64,000 bases of DNA from JAUVKT01 sp964634565 (GCA_964634565.1 CAZWLP010000006.1:1-64000), one strand, 5' to 3'. Positions 23,901 to 32,324 are shown, numbered from the stretch's first letter. Notes: generated from the sequence alone by a model not told the origin. Translations and numbers: made by a program.

Positions 23901-26900
23901 TTATCTTGAATGCAGTAGGATTTTATCGTACAGTTCTTTAGGTTTAAATGGCTTGAGTATATAATCGTTGATATTAAGTCCTTCAATCTTATCTTCATGT
24001 TCCGACATTATAGCTGCAGTAAGTGCAATAATAGGAATATCTTTGATTTCCGGTTTTTCAGACTCCCTTATAATTCCCGATGCTTCAATGCCATCCATTT
24101 CGGGCATATGTAGATCCATTAAGATAAGATCGTACTCGTTGTTTTGTATCATGTCAAGTGCAATTTTCCCATTTTCGGCATGACTCACAATTATTCCCCA
24201 CTTTGAGAGGAACTTATTAGCCACAAAGAAATTTATCTTATTATCTTCTGCGATAAGTACTCTTTTACCTGTCAGCTGATCAAGTGTTCCTTCTTCTATT
24301 GATTGACTTCCCTTACTTGCTGAACTTGTTGCTGAAAGAATAAACTTAAGTGTAAAACTGAAGCTGGATCCCTTTCCTATATCACTTTTAACCTCTATTT
24401 TACTACCCTGAAGCTCGATTAGTTTCTTAACAATTGATAGTCCCAGACCGGTGCCGCCATATTTTCTCGTTGTATCTTCCGATGCCTGGGTGTAGCTTTC
24501 AAAAATTGTATCAAGCTTGTCTTTTGGGATACCGATACCAGTATCTTCAACGGAGAAGCGTATTTCAATATCTTTTTCGTCTCTTTGTAACTCATCTATT
24601 TTTAGTTTAATAGAACCTGCAGAAGTGAATTTTAAAGAGTTTGAAAGCAGGTTTGAAAGTATCTGGTTAAGTCTTATCGGGTCACCAATAACTTCAGATG
24701 GCAGGGTTTCAGAGCGCTCAATAACAAATTGCAGTCCTTTCTCATCCGTCCTGAATGAGTAAGTTCTTTTAAGATCGTTAATAAAGTCATGGAGATTAAA
24801 GATGGTCTTCTCGAAAACTATCATACCTGATTCCATCTTATTAAAATCAAGTACATCATTTACCAGTGTAAGCAGGTGATTACCGGAGAAACGAAGTGTT
24901 TTAATATATTCCATCTGATCGCTTCTGGGATTTCCCTGCAACAGAAGGTTAGTTATGCCTAATACTTCATTTAGAGGTGTTCTTATCTCATGACTCATAG
25001 TTGACATAAACTGTTGTTTTAACCTTGCAGCTTCTTCAGCCTTCTTCCTTTCGATCACAAGGTTAGCAAGCATTTCCTTTCTCTGTATTACAAGGGCAAT
25101 CTGGTTACCTATAATATCTATTACCTGGAGGTCGTGATTGGTAAATACAGATTCATCCTCATAATCCTGGAGAACCATGGCACCTATAATCTTATTATTA
25201 ATTGTTAATGGCACTCCAAGCCAAACCTTGCATTCGGTTCCAACAAGGTCTATTAATTTGGCTTTTTCCAGTTTTTCAATGTCCTTTTGTCTCAGCAGAG
25301 TGGGTTTGCCTTCATTAATAAGCCATCCGGTAAGAGTTCCTTTGGTTGGAACCATATCAAATTGATCTTTCTCATCATTATATAATGGAAGGCTTAGTGT
25401 TTGATCGTTCTCATTATATAGTACTATATAGAAATTCTTGGTGTTGTAAAGCCTGCTTATCTCATTCTTGAATATTGTGAAGATATCCTGGAATTCGGTT
25501 TGAGTAAGAGCCACATTGGAAATATTCTGGACAACAGCTTTAAGATCACTTTCCTTCTGTTGGTCTGAAATATTCCTGTAGATAGCGAATAAAGATGTAG
25601 TGAAGTCATTAAAAGAAACTGGCTTAATAAGGAGAGATACAAATATTATCTCACCATTTTTTCTTTTTCTGTAAGTTTCAACCGCTATGGTTTCGTTTTT
25701 ACTGGCCCTGTTGGTAAATTGTTTTCCTTCATCAGGTATATTGTCAGGAATTATCAGATTGTCAATATTCTTTCCTAAACATTCCTCTTCGCTATATCCA
25801 AATTCCCTTATAAACTCCCTGTTAACTCTCTCTATTGTTCCATCCTGACTGGTCTGCACAATGCTTTCAGGAGCTGACTCAATAAGTGTTTCAAGTTGGA
25901 TTTTTTCTCTTAGGATTTCATTCTGTATCTTTTTCTTCTCTGTTATGTCTGTTAGAACACCTCTGTATCCCAGTAGTTTACCTCCTTTATTATAGATTCC
26001 TGTAGTCTGTGAGAGCACCTGTATCTCTTCTCCGTCTGATGTGCAGGCCAGATATTCATTTGATATAATAACTCCAGGTTTATCAATCTTTTTTAAATTA
26101 TTAAATACTTTTTTAAGTTCCGATTCGTGGAACATGTTCCTTATAGATAGGCCTTTATCCATATCGTCCCTGGTATAGCCAAATTTTGTAAGGCCGTTTG
26201 AGTTTGCAAAGGTAAGTTTGCCTTTCAGGCTGATTTCGAATACCCCATTGGGGATCATTTCTGCAAATCGTTCAAAAATATCTCCCTGTGTTAAGAGTTC
26301 TTTTTCTCTTGATCTCTGGATTACTCCAGGTTCCCAGATAAGTATTACTTCACCTGTGTTAAGCCTTATACCAAAGTAATAGCCTTCATCTTCCTTATCA
26401 AAATCAAGGATGGTCTGTTTATTCGGCTGGCCTGTAAGTACTATTTTACCAATTAATTCCAGGATAATATCTTTATTTTTTATATCCAGCTGATTAAGGT
26501 CCCTGCCAATTATCTTATCAGGATCCATACCCCTGAACTCAATAGAATCATTATTAATATATTCCAGTATAAATCTGCCCTTTGAGTCTGGGTTTACTAT
26601 CATTACAAAGTTCGTAAGAGACTCGAAAAGATCTCTAAGGCGCTCGAAGGTCTGGTTGATATCATCGACTGTTGATTCGTTTGAGATTACAGGCGTGTAG
26701 CTTGTTAGAAGGAATCGGTCTTCTCCAATAATAACGGGTTCTGCCGAGAACTTAAAATCTTTAACTTCTCCTTTTTTTGTCTTTATCGTGATATTAAAAT
26801 CCTTAACCTTTTTTAATCTTGGCAGTTTGCGGATGAATTTATCACTTTGAACAATATTGGCAAAAAGATCTATATCATCTGAATTTTTACCAATAATATC

Positions 26901-27134
26901 TTCTCTTTTATAGCCCAGGGTATCGAGGAAGTTCTGATTTACTTCAATGTATCTTCCATCAGAAAGATTACTTATAGCCATCATCTGTGGTGTAGACCTG
27001 AATACATCTATAATCCTGTTCTTGCTTTCTTCAATTACTTTGAGATCCCTGATATTCCTTTTAAGCTCAGAGTTCTCTTGCTTGAGGGCAGCCACTTGTC
27101 TTTGGAGATCTTCAATTGAATATTGGTTTTTCAT
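23901..27134 (-). CDS. Soluble multi-PAS/GAF hybrid sensor histidine kinase
   Basis: A 1077-residue hybrid kinase with no membrane segment, so probably a cytoplasmic sensor. Order: N-terminal coiled coil (5-40); PAS 1 (about 42-150); divergent PAS 2 (about 165-270); PAS 3 with PAC (about 285-400); PAS 4 (about 412-525); GAF (about 540-690); HisKA with His715 in MSHEIRTPLNEV; HATPase with N-box Asn828/Asn832, G1 DTGIGIP and G2 GGTGLGLS (893-900); receiver domain with Asp964, phospho-acceptor Asp1007 in LMDLHMPEMDG and Lys1062. It likely signals by phosphorelay to an Hpt protein that is not nearby. Stimulus unknown; the PAS/GAF domains suggest a small ligand or redox cue. Confidence 0.92.
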   Translation of the reverse strand: MKNQYSIEDLQRQVAALKQENSELKRNIRDLKVIEESKNRIIDVFRSTPQMMAISNLSDGRYIEVNQNFLDTLGYKREDIIGKNSDDIDLFANIVQSDKFIRKLPRLKKVKDFNITIKTKKGEVKDFKFSAEPVIIGEDRFLLTSYTPVISNESTVDDINQTFERLRDLFESLTNFVMIVNPDSKGRFILEYINNDSIEFRGMDPDKIIGRDLNQLDIKNKDIILELIGKIVLTGQPNKQTILDFDKEDEGYYFGIRLNTGEVILIWEPGVIQRSREKELLTQGDIFERFAEMIPNGVFEISLKGKLTFANSNGLTKFGYTRDDMDKGLSIRNMFHESELKKVFNNLKKIDKPGVIISNEYLACTSDGEEIQVLSQTTGIYNKGGKLLGYRGVLTDITEKKKIQNEILREKIQLETLIESAPESIVQTSQDGTIERVNREFIREFGYSEEECLGKNIDNLIIPDNIPDEGKQFTNRASKNETIAVETYRKRKNGEIIFVSLLIKPVSFNDFTTSLFAIYRNISDQQKESDLKAVVQNISNVALTQTEFQDIFTIFKNEISRLYNTKNFYIVLYNENDQTLSLPLYNDEKDQFDMVPTKGTLTGWLINEGKPTLLRQKDIEKLEKAKLIDLVGTECKVWLGVPLTINNKIIGAMVLQDYEDESVFTNHDLQVIDIIGNQIALVIQRKEMLANLVIERKKAEEAARLKQQFMSTMSHEIRTPLNEVLGITNLLLQGNPRSDQMEYIKTLRFSGNHLLTLVNDVLDFNKMESGMIVFEKTIFNLHDFINDLKRTYSFRTDEKGLQFVIERSETLPSEVIGDPIRLNQILSNLLSNSLKFTSAGSIKLKIDELQRDEKDIEIRFSVEDTGIGIPKDKLDTIFESYTQASEDTTRKYGGTGLGLSIVKKLIELQGSKIEVKSDIGKGSSFSFTLKFILSATSSASKGSQSIEEGTLDQLTGKRVLIAEDNKINFFVANKFLSKWGIIVSHAENGKIALDMIQNNEYDLILMDLHMPEMDGIEASGIIRESEKPEIKDIPIIALTAAIMSEHEDKIEGLNINDYILKPFKPKELYDKILLHSR

Positions 27135-27192
27135 CCTGGGTATATATTCAGTTTTCTGAAATTATGTAAAAATATATTAAATAGTTTTATCC

Positions 27193-27843
27193 TCATCCTT
27201 CTTTTTTAAGTTTTGATATATAGTATCTGCAAAAGCTGTTAAGTCCGCATTCATTGCATAGAGGTTTACGGGCCTTGCAAATATATCTTCCGTGAAGTAT
27301 TAACCAGTGATGTGCCAGCGGAATAAGGTTTTCGGGAATATTTGCTATTAACTGTCGCTCCACTGATAAAGGTGTTTTAGCATTGCTGCTTAAACCAATC
27401 CTGTTCGATACTCTGAAGACATGAGTGTCTACTGCCATGGCAGGTTTGTTAAAAATAACAGAGGCTATAACATTTGCAGTTTTACGTCCTACACCCGGTA
27501 ATCTCTGAAGCTGTTCTATATCTGAAGGAACCTTATTGCTAAATTCTTCAGCCAGCATTCTTGCCATTCCGCTCAGGTGCTTTGCCTTATTATTAGGATA
27601 TGAACATGATTTAATATATTCAAATATTTCATCCTGACTGGCTGCAGCCATATCTTTTGCTGAGGGGTAACGCAAGAACAGTGCGGGAGTAATCTGGTTA
27701 ACCCTCTTATCCGTACATTGAGCCGACAGTATTACTGCTACTATAAGTTCAAAGGGGTCGCTGTACACAAGTTCGGTCTCCGCTACAGGCCTGTTTTTAA
27801 GAAAATAATCAATAGTTAGTCTGTATCTCTCTTTTTTAGTCAT
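27193..27843 (-). CDS. nth: Endonuclease III
   Basis: A 216-residue base-excision repair glycosylase/AP lyase acting on oxidised pyrimidines. It has the helix-hairpin-helix RLPGVGRKTANVI with the catalytic Lys, the catalytic Asp in AVDTHVFRVSNRIGL, and the C-terminal [4Fe-4S] site C-x6-C-x2-C-x5-C (CKARKPLCNECGLNSFC). Length as expected. It runs divergently from the aromatic operon, whose leader region starts 100 bases from its ATG. The hybrid kinase follows on the same strand, 58 bases downstream. Confidence 0.95.
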   Translation of the reverse strand: MTKKERYRLTIDYFLKNRPVAETELVYSDPFELIVAVILSAQCTDKRVNQITPALFLRYPSAKDMAAASQDEIFEYIKSCSYPNNKAKHLSGMARMLAEEFSNKVPSDIEQLQRLPGVGRKTANVIASVIFNKPAMAVDTHVFRVSNRIGLSSNAKTPLSVERQLIANIPENLIPLAHHWLILHGRYICKARKPLCNECGLNSFCRYYISKLKKEG

Positions 27844-27860
27844 CAGCAGCTTTGTGAAAT

Positions 27861-27896
27861 TTTGTTAAATTATCAGAAAAATATCATTATTCTTTG
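27861..27896 (+). promoter_or_regulatory. Possible promoter of the aromatic operon leader
   Basis: TTTG at 27861-27864 is followed after 23 bases by TATTCTTTG (27888-27896). This differs from TAnnTTTG only by one extra base between TA and TTTG. It lies 49 bases before the first leader ATG, which is where the promoter must be if both attenuators act. Imperfect match, so tentative. Confidence 0.3.
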
Positions 27897-27944
27897 GAAA
27901 TATAGATATGAAGTATACATTTGTTGAAATATTTATTTACACAG

Positions 27945-28004
27945 ATGTACAATTACAGCCATAACTACTTTTATTTTTATTATTATTTTCCTTTAAAGAG
28001 CTAA
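27945..28004 (+). CDS. Leader peptide 1 of the aromatic operon (Tyr/Phe-rich)
   Basis: A 19-codon ORF encodes MYNYSHNYFYFYYYFPLKS. Seven Tyr and three Phe are packed into residues 2-15, and eight of these aromatic codons fall within residues 8-15. It stands alone upstream of the phenylalanine/tyrosine operon. The TAA stop (28002-28004) overlaps an AAGGG segment that can pair with the 5' arm of the hairpin at 28038-28052. This is the architecture of an attenuator leader such as E. coli pheL. Its product is probably only a translation sensor. There is no obvious Shine-Dalgarno sequence, as is common in Bacteroidota. Confidence 0.85.
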   Translation: MYNYSHNYFYFYYYFPLKS

Positions 28005-28044
28005 GGGCTGTTTTGAACATTGATAAATTGTTAACCGGTCCCTT
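27990..28044 (+). promoter_or_regulatory. Candidate antiterminator region of attenuator 1
   Basis: AAGGG (28003-28007), at the leader 1 stop, can pair with CCCTT (28040-28044), which is the 5' side of the terminator stem. An inner AACA/TGTT pairing (28016-28019 with 28029-28032) would support the hairpin. CCTTT at 27990-27994 could in turn mask AAGGG. A ribosome stalled on the Tyr/Phe run leaves AAGGG free and the terminator disrupted; a ribosome reaching the stop covers it. The pairing is short, so confidence is moderate. Confidence 0.5.
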
Positions 28045-28061
28045 TAAGGGACTTTTTTTTT
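28038..28061 (+). terminator. Attenuator terminator 1
   Basis: GTCCCT (28038-28043) pairs with AGGGAC (28047-28052) around a 3-base loop, followed by nine T (28053-28061). It lies 33 bases after the leader 1 stop and five bases before the leader 2 ATG. No gene ends here on the plus strand except the leader ORF, which supports a regulatory role. Confidence 0.75.
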
Positions 28062-28065
28062 GGCT

Positions 28066-28122
28066 ATGGATAAGTACAGTTCATATTACTACTATTATTT
28101 TTTTTATTATCACCCGGGATAA
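28066..28122 (+). CDS. Leader peptide 2 of the aromatic operon (Tyr/Phe-rich)
   Basis: An 18-codon ORF encodes MDKYSSYYYYYFFYYHPG. Codons 7-15 are nine consecutive Tyr or Phe codons, and 10 of 18 residues are Tyr or Phe. The TAA stop (28120-28122) overlaps the 5' arm of a long antiterminator helix whose other arm is the 5' half of a strong terminator just before pheA. It repeats the design of leader 1 with an unrelated hairpin sequence. Non-coding status is very unlikely given the codon run, the frame and the match to the operon's function. Confidence 0.9.
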   Translation: MDKYSSYYYYYFFYYHPG

Positions 28123-28158
28123 TTATTAAGGCATATATTTTAATAATTACTATCCCGG
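28114..28158 (+). promoter_or_regulatory. Antiterminator hairpin of attenuator 2
   Basis: CCGGGAT (28114-28120) pairs perfectly with ATCCCGG (28152-28158). The adjoining AATTATTA (28121-28128) pairs with TAATAATT (28141-28148), giving 15 bp with only a 3-base bulge. ATCCCGG is also the 5' arm of the terminator, so the two folds exclude each other. The 5' arm overlaps the last codons and stop of leader 2, so a ribosome finishing translation blocks this fold. A ribosome stalled on the Tyr/Phe run leaves it free. Confidence 0.8.
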
Positions 28159-28178
28159 ATTAAACCGGGATTTTTTTT
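28152..28178 (+). terminator. Attenuator terminator 2, directly before pheA
   Basis: A 7-bp perfect stem, ATCCCGG (28152-28158) with CCGGGAT (28165-28171), has a 6-base loop. The T-run spans 28171-28178 and ends eight bases before the pheA ATG. A terminator in front of a seven-gene operon only makes sense if it is conditional. Confidence 0.88.
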
Positions 28179-28186
28179 ACAATAAT

Positions 28187-28996
28187 ATGAGAATAGCAAT
28201 ACAGGGGGAAAAAGGGAGCTTTCATGAAGAAGCAGTAAAGAGTTTTTTTATAAAAGGATCTTACGAATTAGTTTCATGTACTTCATTCGATTCAACAATT
28301 GATGCTATAAAGCAATCCAGGGCTGATATGGCTGTAATGGCAATTGAGAATGCACGTTCCGGAAGTATCTTATATAATTACTCGCTGATAAGGGAATCGG
28401 GATTAAAGGTACATGGAGAAAAAGATATAAGAATCAGGCAGAATTTAATGGCACTGCCCGGTCAGACAATTGATAATATAAATGAAGTGTGGTCACACCC
28501 CGTTGCTATTTCGCAGTGTATGAATTTTCTTAGCGCTTATCCCGAAATAAGACTGGTAGAGAAGGACGACACAGCATCCAGTGCAAGGATTATTAGTAAT
28601 AATGAAATTGCAGGAGTTGCAGCGATAGGAGCAGATATAGCTGCTGAAATTTATAAGCTGAATATCCTGGCATCGGGTATTGAATCTTATAAAATGAACT
28701 ATACCAGGTTCCTGCTTGTTGGCGTCGGAATGAACAATACCTATAAGGCTAATAAAGCTTCGGTTTGTTTTTCACTTGGTCATAAGCCCGGATCTCTTGC
28801 AAAGCTGCTGGTTATACTTGCAGCGATGAATATAAATTTATCCAAGATACTATCGGTCCCTAAGATTAACAGCGACTGGGAATACCTTTTTTACCTTGAT
28901 CTTGAATTTAATGGCGATACAGAGGTGGAACATATGCTAAAGGTAATTCATAATAACACAAGAGAACTGGAAGTGCTGGGTCTCTATAAGATTTAA
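28187..28996 (+). CDS. pheA: Prephenate dehydratase
   Basis: A 269-residue monofunctional enzyme converting prephenate to phenylpyruvate, the committed step to phenylalanine. The catalytic domain (1-182) has MRIAIQGEKGSFHEEA, MAVMAIENARSGSI and the key TRF motif at 173-175 (NYTRFLLVG). An ACT regulatory domain covers about 193-265 (SLGHKPGSLAKLLVILA). The usual phenylalanine-binding ESRP motif is replaced by LSVP (SKILSVPK), so allosteric behaviour may differ. It is the first gene behind the double attenuator. The next gene starts 11 bases later. Confidence 0.93.
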   Translation: MRIAIQGEKGSFHEEAVKSFFIKGSYELVSCTSFDSTIDAIKQSRADMAVMAIENARSGSILYNYSLIRESGLKVHGEKDIRIRQNLMALPGQTIDNINEVWSHPVAISQCMNFLSAYPEIRLVEKDDTASSARIISNNEIAGVAAIGADIAAEIYKLNILASGIESYKMNYTRFLLVGVGMNNTYKANKASVCFSLGHKPGSLAKLLVILAAMNINLSKILSVPKINSDWEYLFYLDLEFNGDTEVEHMLKVIHNNTRELEVLGLYKI

Positions 28997-29007
28997 AATA
29001 TATTGTA

Positions 29008-30159
29008 ATGAAAGCAGCCGGAAGATTAAATCATATAAAGGAATATTATTTTTCCATTAAACTGGATGAAATAAGACAATTGAAAGCCAGTGGTGAGGAT
29101 ATTATAAACCTGGGTATTGGCAGTCCGGATTTAGCCCCTTCGCCAAGGGTTATTGAAAAGGCTATCGAGACATTAAAATCCAACGACTCTCATGGTTATC
29201 AGGCATATAACAGCATCCCTGATCTGCGTCTGGCATTTAGTGAATTTTACAGTAAAGTTTATAATGTAAACCTTGATTTTGAAAAGGAGATTTTACCACT
29301 AATGGGATCAAAAGAAGGAGTAATGCATTTGAGCCTTGCTTTTCTGAATAGTGCTGATGGAGTGCTTATTCCTGATCCGGGTTATCCTGCTTATGCTTCC
29401 GCTGCTAAAATATGTGGTGCCCGGGTCTTATATTATAACCTTCTTGAGAAAAATAACTGGCTCCCTGATTTAGAAGAGCTGAGGAGCATGGATCTTTCGG
29501 GAGTAAGAATAATGTGGGTAAATTATCCGCATATGCCTACAGGCAAGGTTGCACCGGCAGGTGTACTTAAGAACCTGACAGAGTTCGGGAAAGAAAATAA
29601 TATTTTGATTATAAATGATAATCCCTACAGTCTGATTCTTAATTCAGAGCCTCTTAGTCTTCTATCTTTTGACCCCCTGAAGAACTATTCTATGGAACTA
29701 AACTCTTTGAGTAAATCCTATAATATGGCAGGTTGGCGGGTAGGGATGATTGCAGGATCTGAAGATAATATTAAAAATGTATTGAAGGTAAAGAGTAATA
29801 TAGATTCGGGAATGTTTCTTCCTGTTCAGCATGCTGCTATTGAGGCTCTCAGGACAGAAGGGGAATGGATAGATAATTTAAACAGTATTTATGAAAGAAG
29901 GAGGGAGATAGTTTATAAGATATTAAATATCCTTGGATCGCCTTACAGAGAAGATCAGGCCGGCCTCTTTGTATGGTCGGGTCTGCCCCCTGCTTATGAG
30001 TCTTCCTACGATTATTCTGATTATTTGCTTAAGAAGTATGGAGTATTTATTACTCCCGGGTCTGTCTTCGGGACAAATGGCAGAAAACATATTCGTACCT
30101 CTCTTTGTTTGCCTGAAGAATTACTGCAGAAATGTTTAAAACGAATTACATCAAAATAA
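29008..30159 (+). CDS. Class I/II aminotransferase of the aromatic operon
   Basis: A 383-residue fold-type I PLP enzyme. It has INLGIGSPDLAPSPRVIE (33-50), GYQAYNSIPDLR, Schiff-base Lys236 in LNSLSKSYNMAGWRVG, and NYPHMPTGK at 172-180 in place of the common NxPxNPTG. By position, between prephenate dehydratase and DAHP synthase, it probably transaminates phenylpyruvate and 4-hydroxyphenylpyruvate, or prephenate. The family also includes LL-diaminopimelate and aspartate aminotransferases, so specificity is inferred from context only. Confidence 0.85.
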   Translation: MKAAGRLNHIKEYYFSIKLDEIRQLKASGEDIINLGIGSPDLAPSPRVIEKAIETLKSNDSHGYQAYNSIPDLRLAFSEFYSKVYNVNLDFEKEILPLMGSKEGVMHLSLAFLNSADGVLIPDPGYPAYASAAKICGARVLYYNLLEKNNWLPDLEELRSMDLSGVRIMWVNYPHMPTGKVAPAGVLKNLTEFGKENNILIINDNPYSLILNSEPLSLLSFDPLKNYSMELNSLSKSYNMAGWRVGMIAGSEDNIKNVLKVKSNIDSGMFLPVQHAAIEALRTEGEWIDNLNSIYERRREIVYKILNILGSPYREDQAGLFVWSGLPPAYESSYDYSDYLLKKYGVFITPGSVFGTNGRKHIRTSLCLPEELLQKCLKRITSK

Positions 30160-30173
30160 TAAAATTGTAAATT

Positions 30174-31253
30174 ATGAGCGACGAACTAAGTCTCGATAAT
30201 AGTCAGCTTTGCTGCCACGATAAGAGGCCTTTGCTGGTTTCAGGGCCCTGCTCGGCAGAGTCGGAATTCCAGGTGCTTGAGACTGCAAGGCAGCTAAAAG
30301 CAATAGGAATAAATATTTTCAGAGCAGGGATATGGAAACCCCGTACCCGACCTGATACCTTCGAGGGTATGGGATCAATTGCACTGCCCTGGCTTAAAAA
30401 GGCAAAGGAGGAAACCGGGATGCTGACTGCCACCGAAGTTGCTAATGTATGGCATGTTAAGGAAGCTATCAGTCATGAAGTTGATATATTGTGGATTGGT
30501 GCAAGAACTACTGCAAATCCATTTGCAGTCCAGGATATTGCCGATGCTCTCAGGGGATATAATATACCTGTATTTGTTAAGAATCCTATTAATCCTGATA
30601 TTGAGCTATGGATAGGTGCCTTGCAGAGGTTAAATAAAGTAGGACTGAGGAATCTTATTGCTGTTCACAGGGGCTTTAGCTACTATGGGAAAAATTCTTA
30701 TCGTAATCCGCCCCAGTGGGAAATTCCAATAGAATTGAAAAGACGAATACCTGAAATTCCTATTATAACAGATCCAAGTCATATCTGTGGCTCAAAGGAT
30801 TTACTGTTTAATGTTTCTCAAACAGCTATGGATCTTGACTTTGATGGACTGTTTATGGAGTCCCATTTTAGCCCTGATAAAGCTCTAAGCGATAGGGAGC
30901 AGCAGGTTACTCCTGCTCAATTGAAGGATATTCTCGACCGGCTTATCCTTAGGAATCACGATGTTAAATCATCTCAGCAACTTGAGGGTCTGGAAGGACT
31001 AAGGCGACAGATTGACCAGTGGGATGAAGAGCTGCTGAGAGTACTGAGAAGCAGGATGGCAATTTCAGAGGCAATCGGGGATTATAAGAAGAAAGAAAAT
31101 ATTACCATCCTTCAAACAAACAGGTGGTCTGAGATTCTTGAAGACAGACTTCGTAAAGCAAAGACACTGGGATTAAGCGAGCAGTTTATTATTCAGTTAT
31201 TTAAACAGGTACATCAGGAATCTATTAACTTTCAGAATAGAGTAATGAATTAA
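30174..31253 (+). CDS. Bifunctional DAHP synthase / chorismate mutase
   Basis: A 359-residue fusion. The N-terminal part (about 1-260) is a 3-deoxy-D-arabino-heptulosonate-7-phosphate synthase of the KDO8PS-like type: LLVSGPCSAESEFQV, IFRAGIWKPRTRPDTFEGMG, FVKNPINPD, AVHRGFSYYG and ITDPSHICGSKDLL. The C-terminal 90 residues are an AroQ-type chorismate mutase (LEGLRRQIDQWDEELLRVL, RMAISEAIGDYKKKENI). It starts the shikimate pathway from PEP + erythrose-4-phosphate and also makes prephenate. In related fusions, prephenate acts through the mutase domain to inhibit the synthase. Its place beside pheA and tyrA fits that double role. Confidence 0.93.
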   Translation: MSDELSLDNSQLCCHDKRPLLVSGPCSAESEFQVLETARQLKAIGINIFRAGIWKPRTRPDTFEGMGSIALPWLKKAKEETGMLTATEVANVWHVKEAISHEVDILWIGARTTANPFAVQDIADALRGYNIPVFVKNPINPDIELWIGALQRLNKVGLRNLIAVHRGFSYYGKNSYRNPPQWEIPIELKRRIPEIPIITDPSHICGSKDLLFNVSQTAMDLDFDGLFMESHFSPDKALSDREQQVTPAQLKDILDRLILRNHDVKSSQQLEGLEGLRRQIDQWDEELLRVLRSRMAISEAIGDYKKKENITILQTNRWSEILEDRLRKAKTLGLSEQFIIQLFKQVHQESINFQNRVMN

Positions 31254-31295
31254 TCTGCCGGAATTAATACCTTTAAAGTTGGAAACAAGGCATAT

Positions 31296-32324
31296 ATGGA
31301 AAAAATATTCTATACAATACAGGGTAAGAGATCTGATATAATAATCGGAAGGGCCTGGGAGCTTGTCGGTGACCTGATTCCTGCCGGACAAACTGTAATT
31401 ATTACTGACAGGAATGTGTCGGGTTATTACTTAGATGAATTTCCTGATTGTAAGGTGCTTACATTGTCGCCTGGAGAGTCTTCAAAAAGCCTCTCTACTG
31501 TCGATCAGATTGTAAAAGAGTTACTTAAACTGGAGGTCGACAGAAGCTATTTCCTTCTGGGTATAGGTGGCGGTGTTGTAAGTGATATTACGGGTTTCGT
31601 CGCATCTGTGTATATGAGAGGTGTCAGGTTCGGATTGGTATCTACAAGTCTTTTATCGCAGGTAGATGCCAGTATCGGAGGTAAAAACGGAGTAAATAGT
31701 AGCGGGTATAAGAATGTTATAGGCTGTTTTACTCAACCTGAATTTGTTATATGCGATACCACTATGTTAAAAACCCTTCCTTATGAGGATTTTAAGTCAG
31801 GGCTTGCAGAGATAGTTAAGTATGCACTTATACGTGATAGTAAATTATTCTGTCTTCTTGAGGAAAGGGTCTCGAGCATTAATGAAGGTAACAAATCATT
31901 AATGGATGAGATACTTAGCCGTTCGGTTAAAATAAAGATAGATATTGTTGAAGAAGATGTAAGGGAAAAAGGGGAGAGGCGTTTACTGAATTTTGGTCAT
32001 ACTATTGGTCATGCTATTGAGGCAGCAAATGGTCTGAAGCATGGACTGGCTATAGCCAGGGGTATGGTTTTCTCATCGTTAATTTCACTTGAGGAAGGTT
32101 ACCTCGATAAAGATAAATACAATAGAATAATCGCCTTGTTGAAGTCATTGGGCTTGCTTGATGGAGTTCCGGGAATATCCAGTTCCTATTTAGAGATTGT
32201 AAGACGTGATAAAAAGAGAGAAAAGAATATAATTCACTTTGTTCTCTTAAATGATATTGGTAGTGCATTTATTAAGGAGATGCCACTTCAGGACCTTGTT
32301 ACATGGATGGAAAATAAGATTTAG
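31296..32324 (+). CDS. aroB: 3-dehydroquinate synthase
   Basis: A 342-residue NAD- and metal-dependent enzyme forming 3-dehydroquinate from DAHP. It has GIGGGVVSDITGFVASVYMR, FGLVSTSLLSQVDASIGGKN, LAEIVKYALIRD and the metal-binding FGHTIGHAIEAANGLKHGLA. Slightly shorter than the E. coli enzyme, as is common in Bacteroidota. It lies 42 bases after the DAHP synthase fusion and 2 before aroA. Confidence 0.95.
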   Translation: MEKIFYTIQGKRSDIIIGRAWELVGDLIPAGQTVIITDRNVSGYYLDEFPDCKVLTLSPGESSKSLSTVDQIVKELLKLEVDRSYFLLGIGGGVVSDITGFVASVYMRGVRFGLVSTSLLSQVDASIGGKNGVNSSGYKNVIGCFTQPEFVICDTTMLKTLPYEDFKSGLAEIVKYALIRDSKLFCLLEERVSSINEGNKSLMDEILSRSVKIKIDIVEEDVREKGERRLLNFGHTIGHAIEAANGLKHGLAIARGMVFSSLISLEEGYLDKDKYNRIIALLKSLGLLDGVPGISSSYLEIVRRDKKREKNIIHFVLLNDIGSAFIKEMPLQDLVTWMENKI

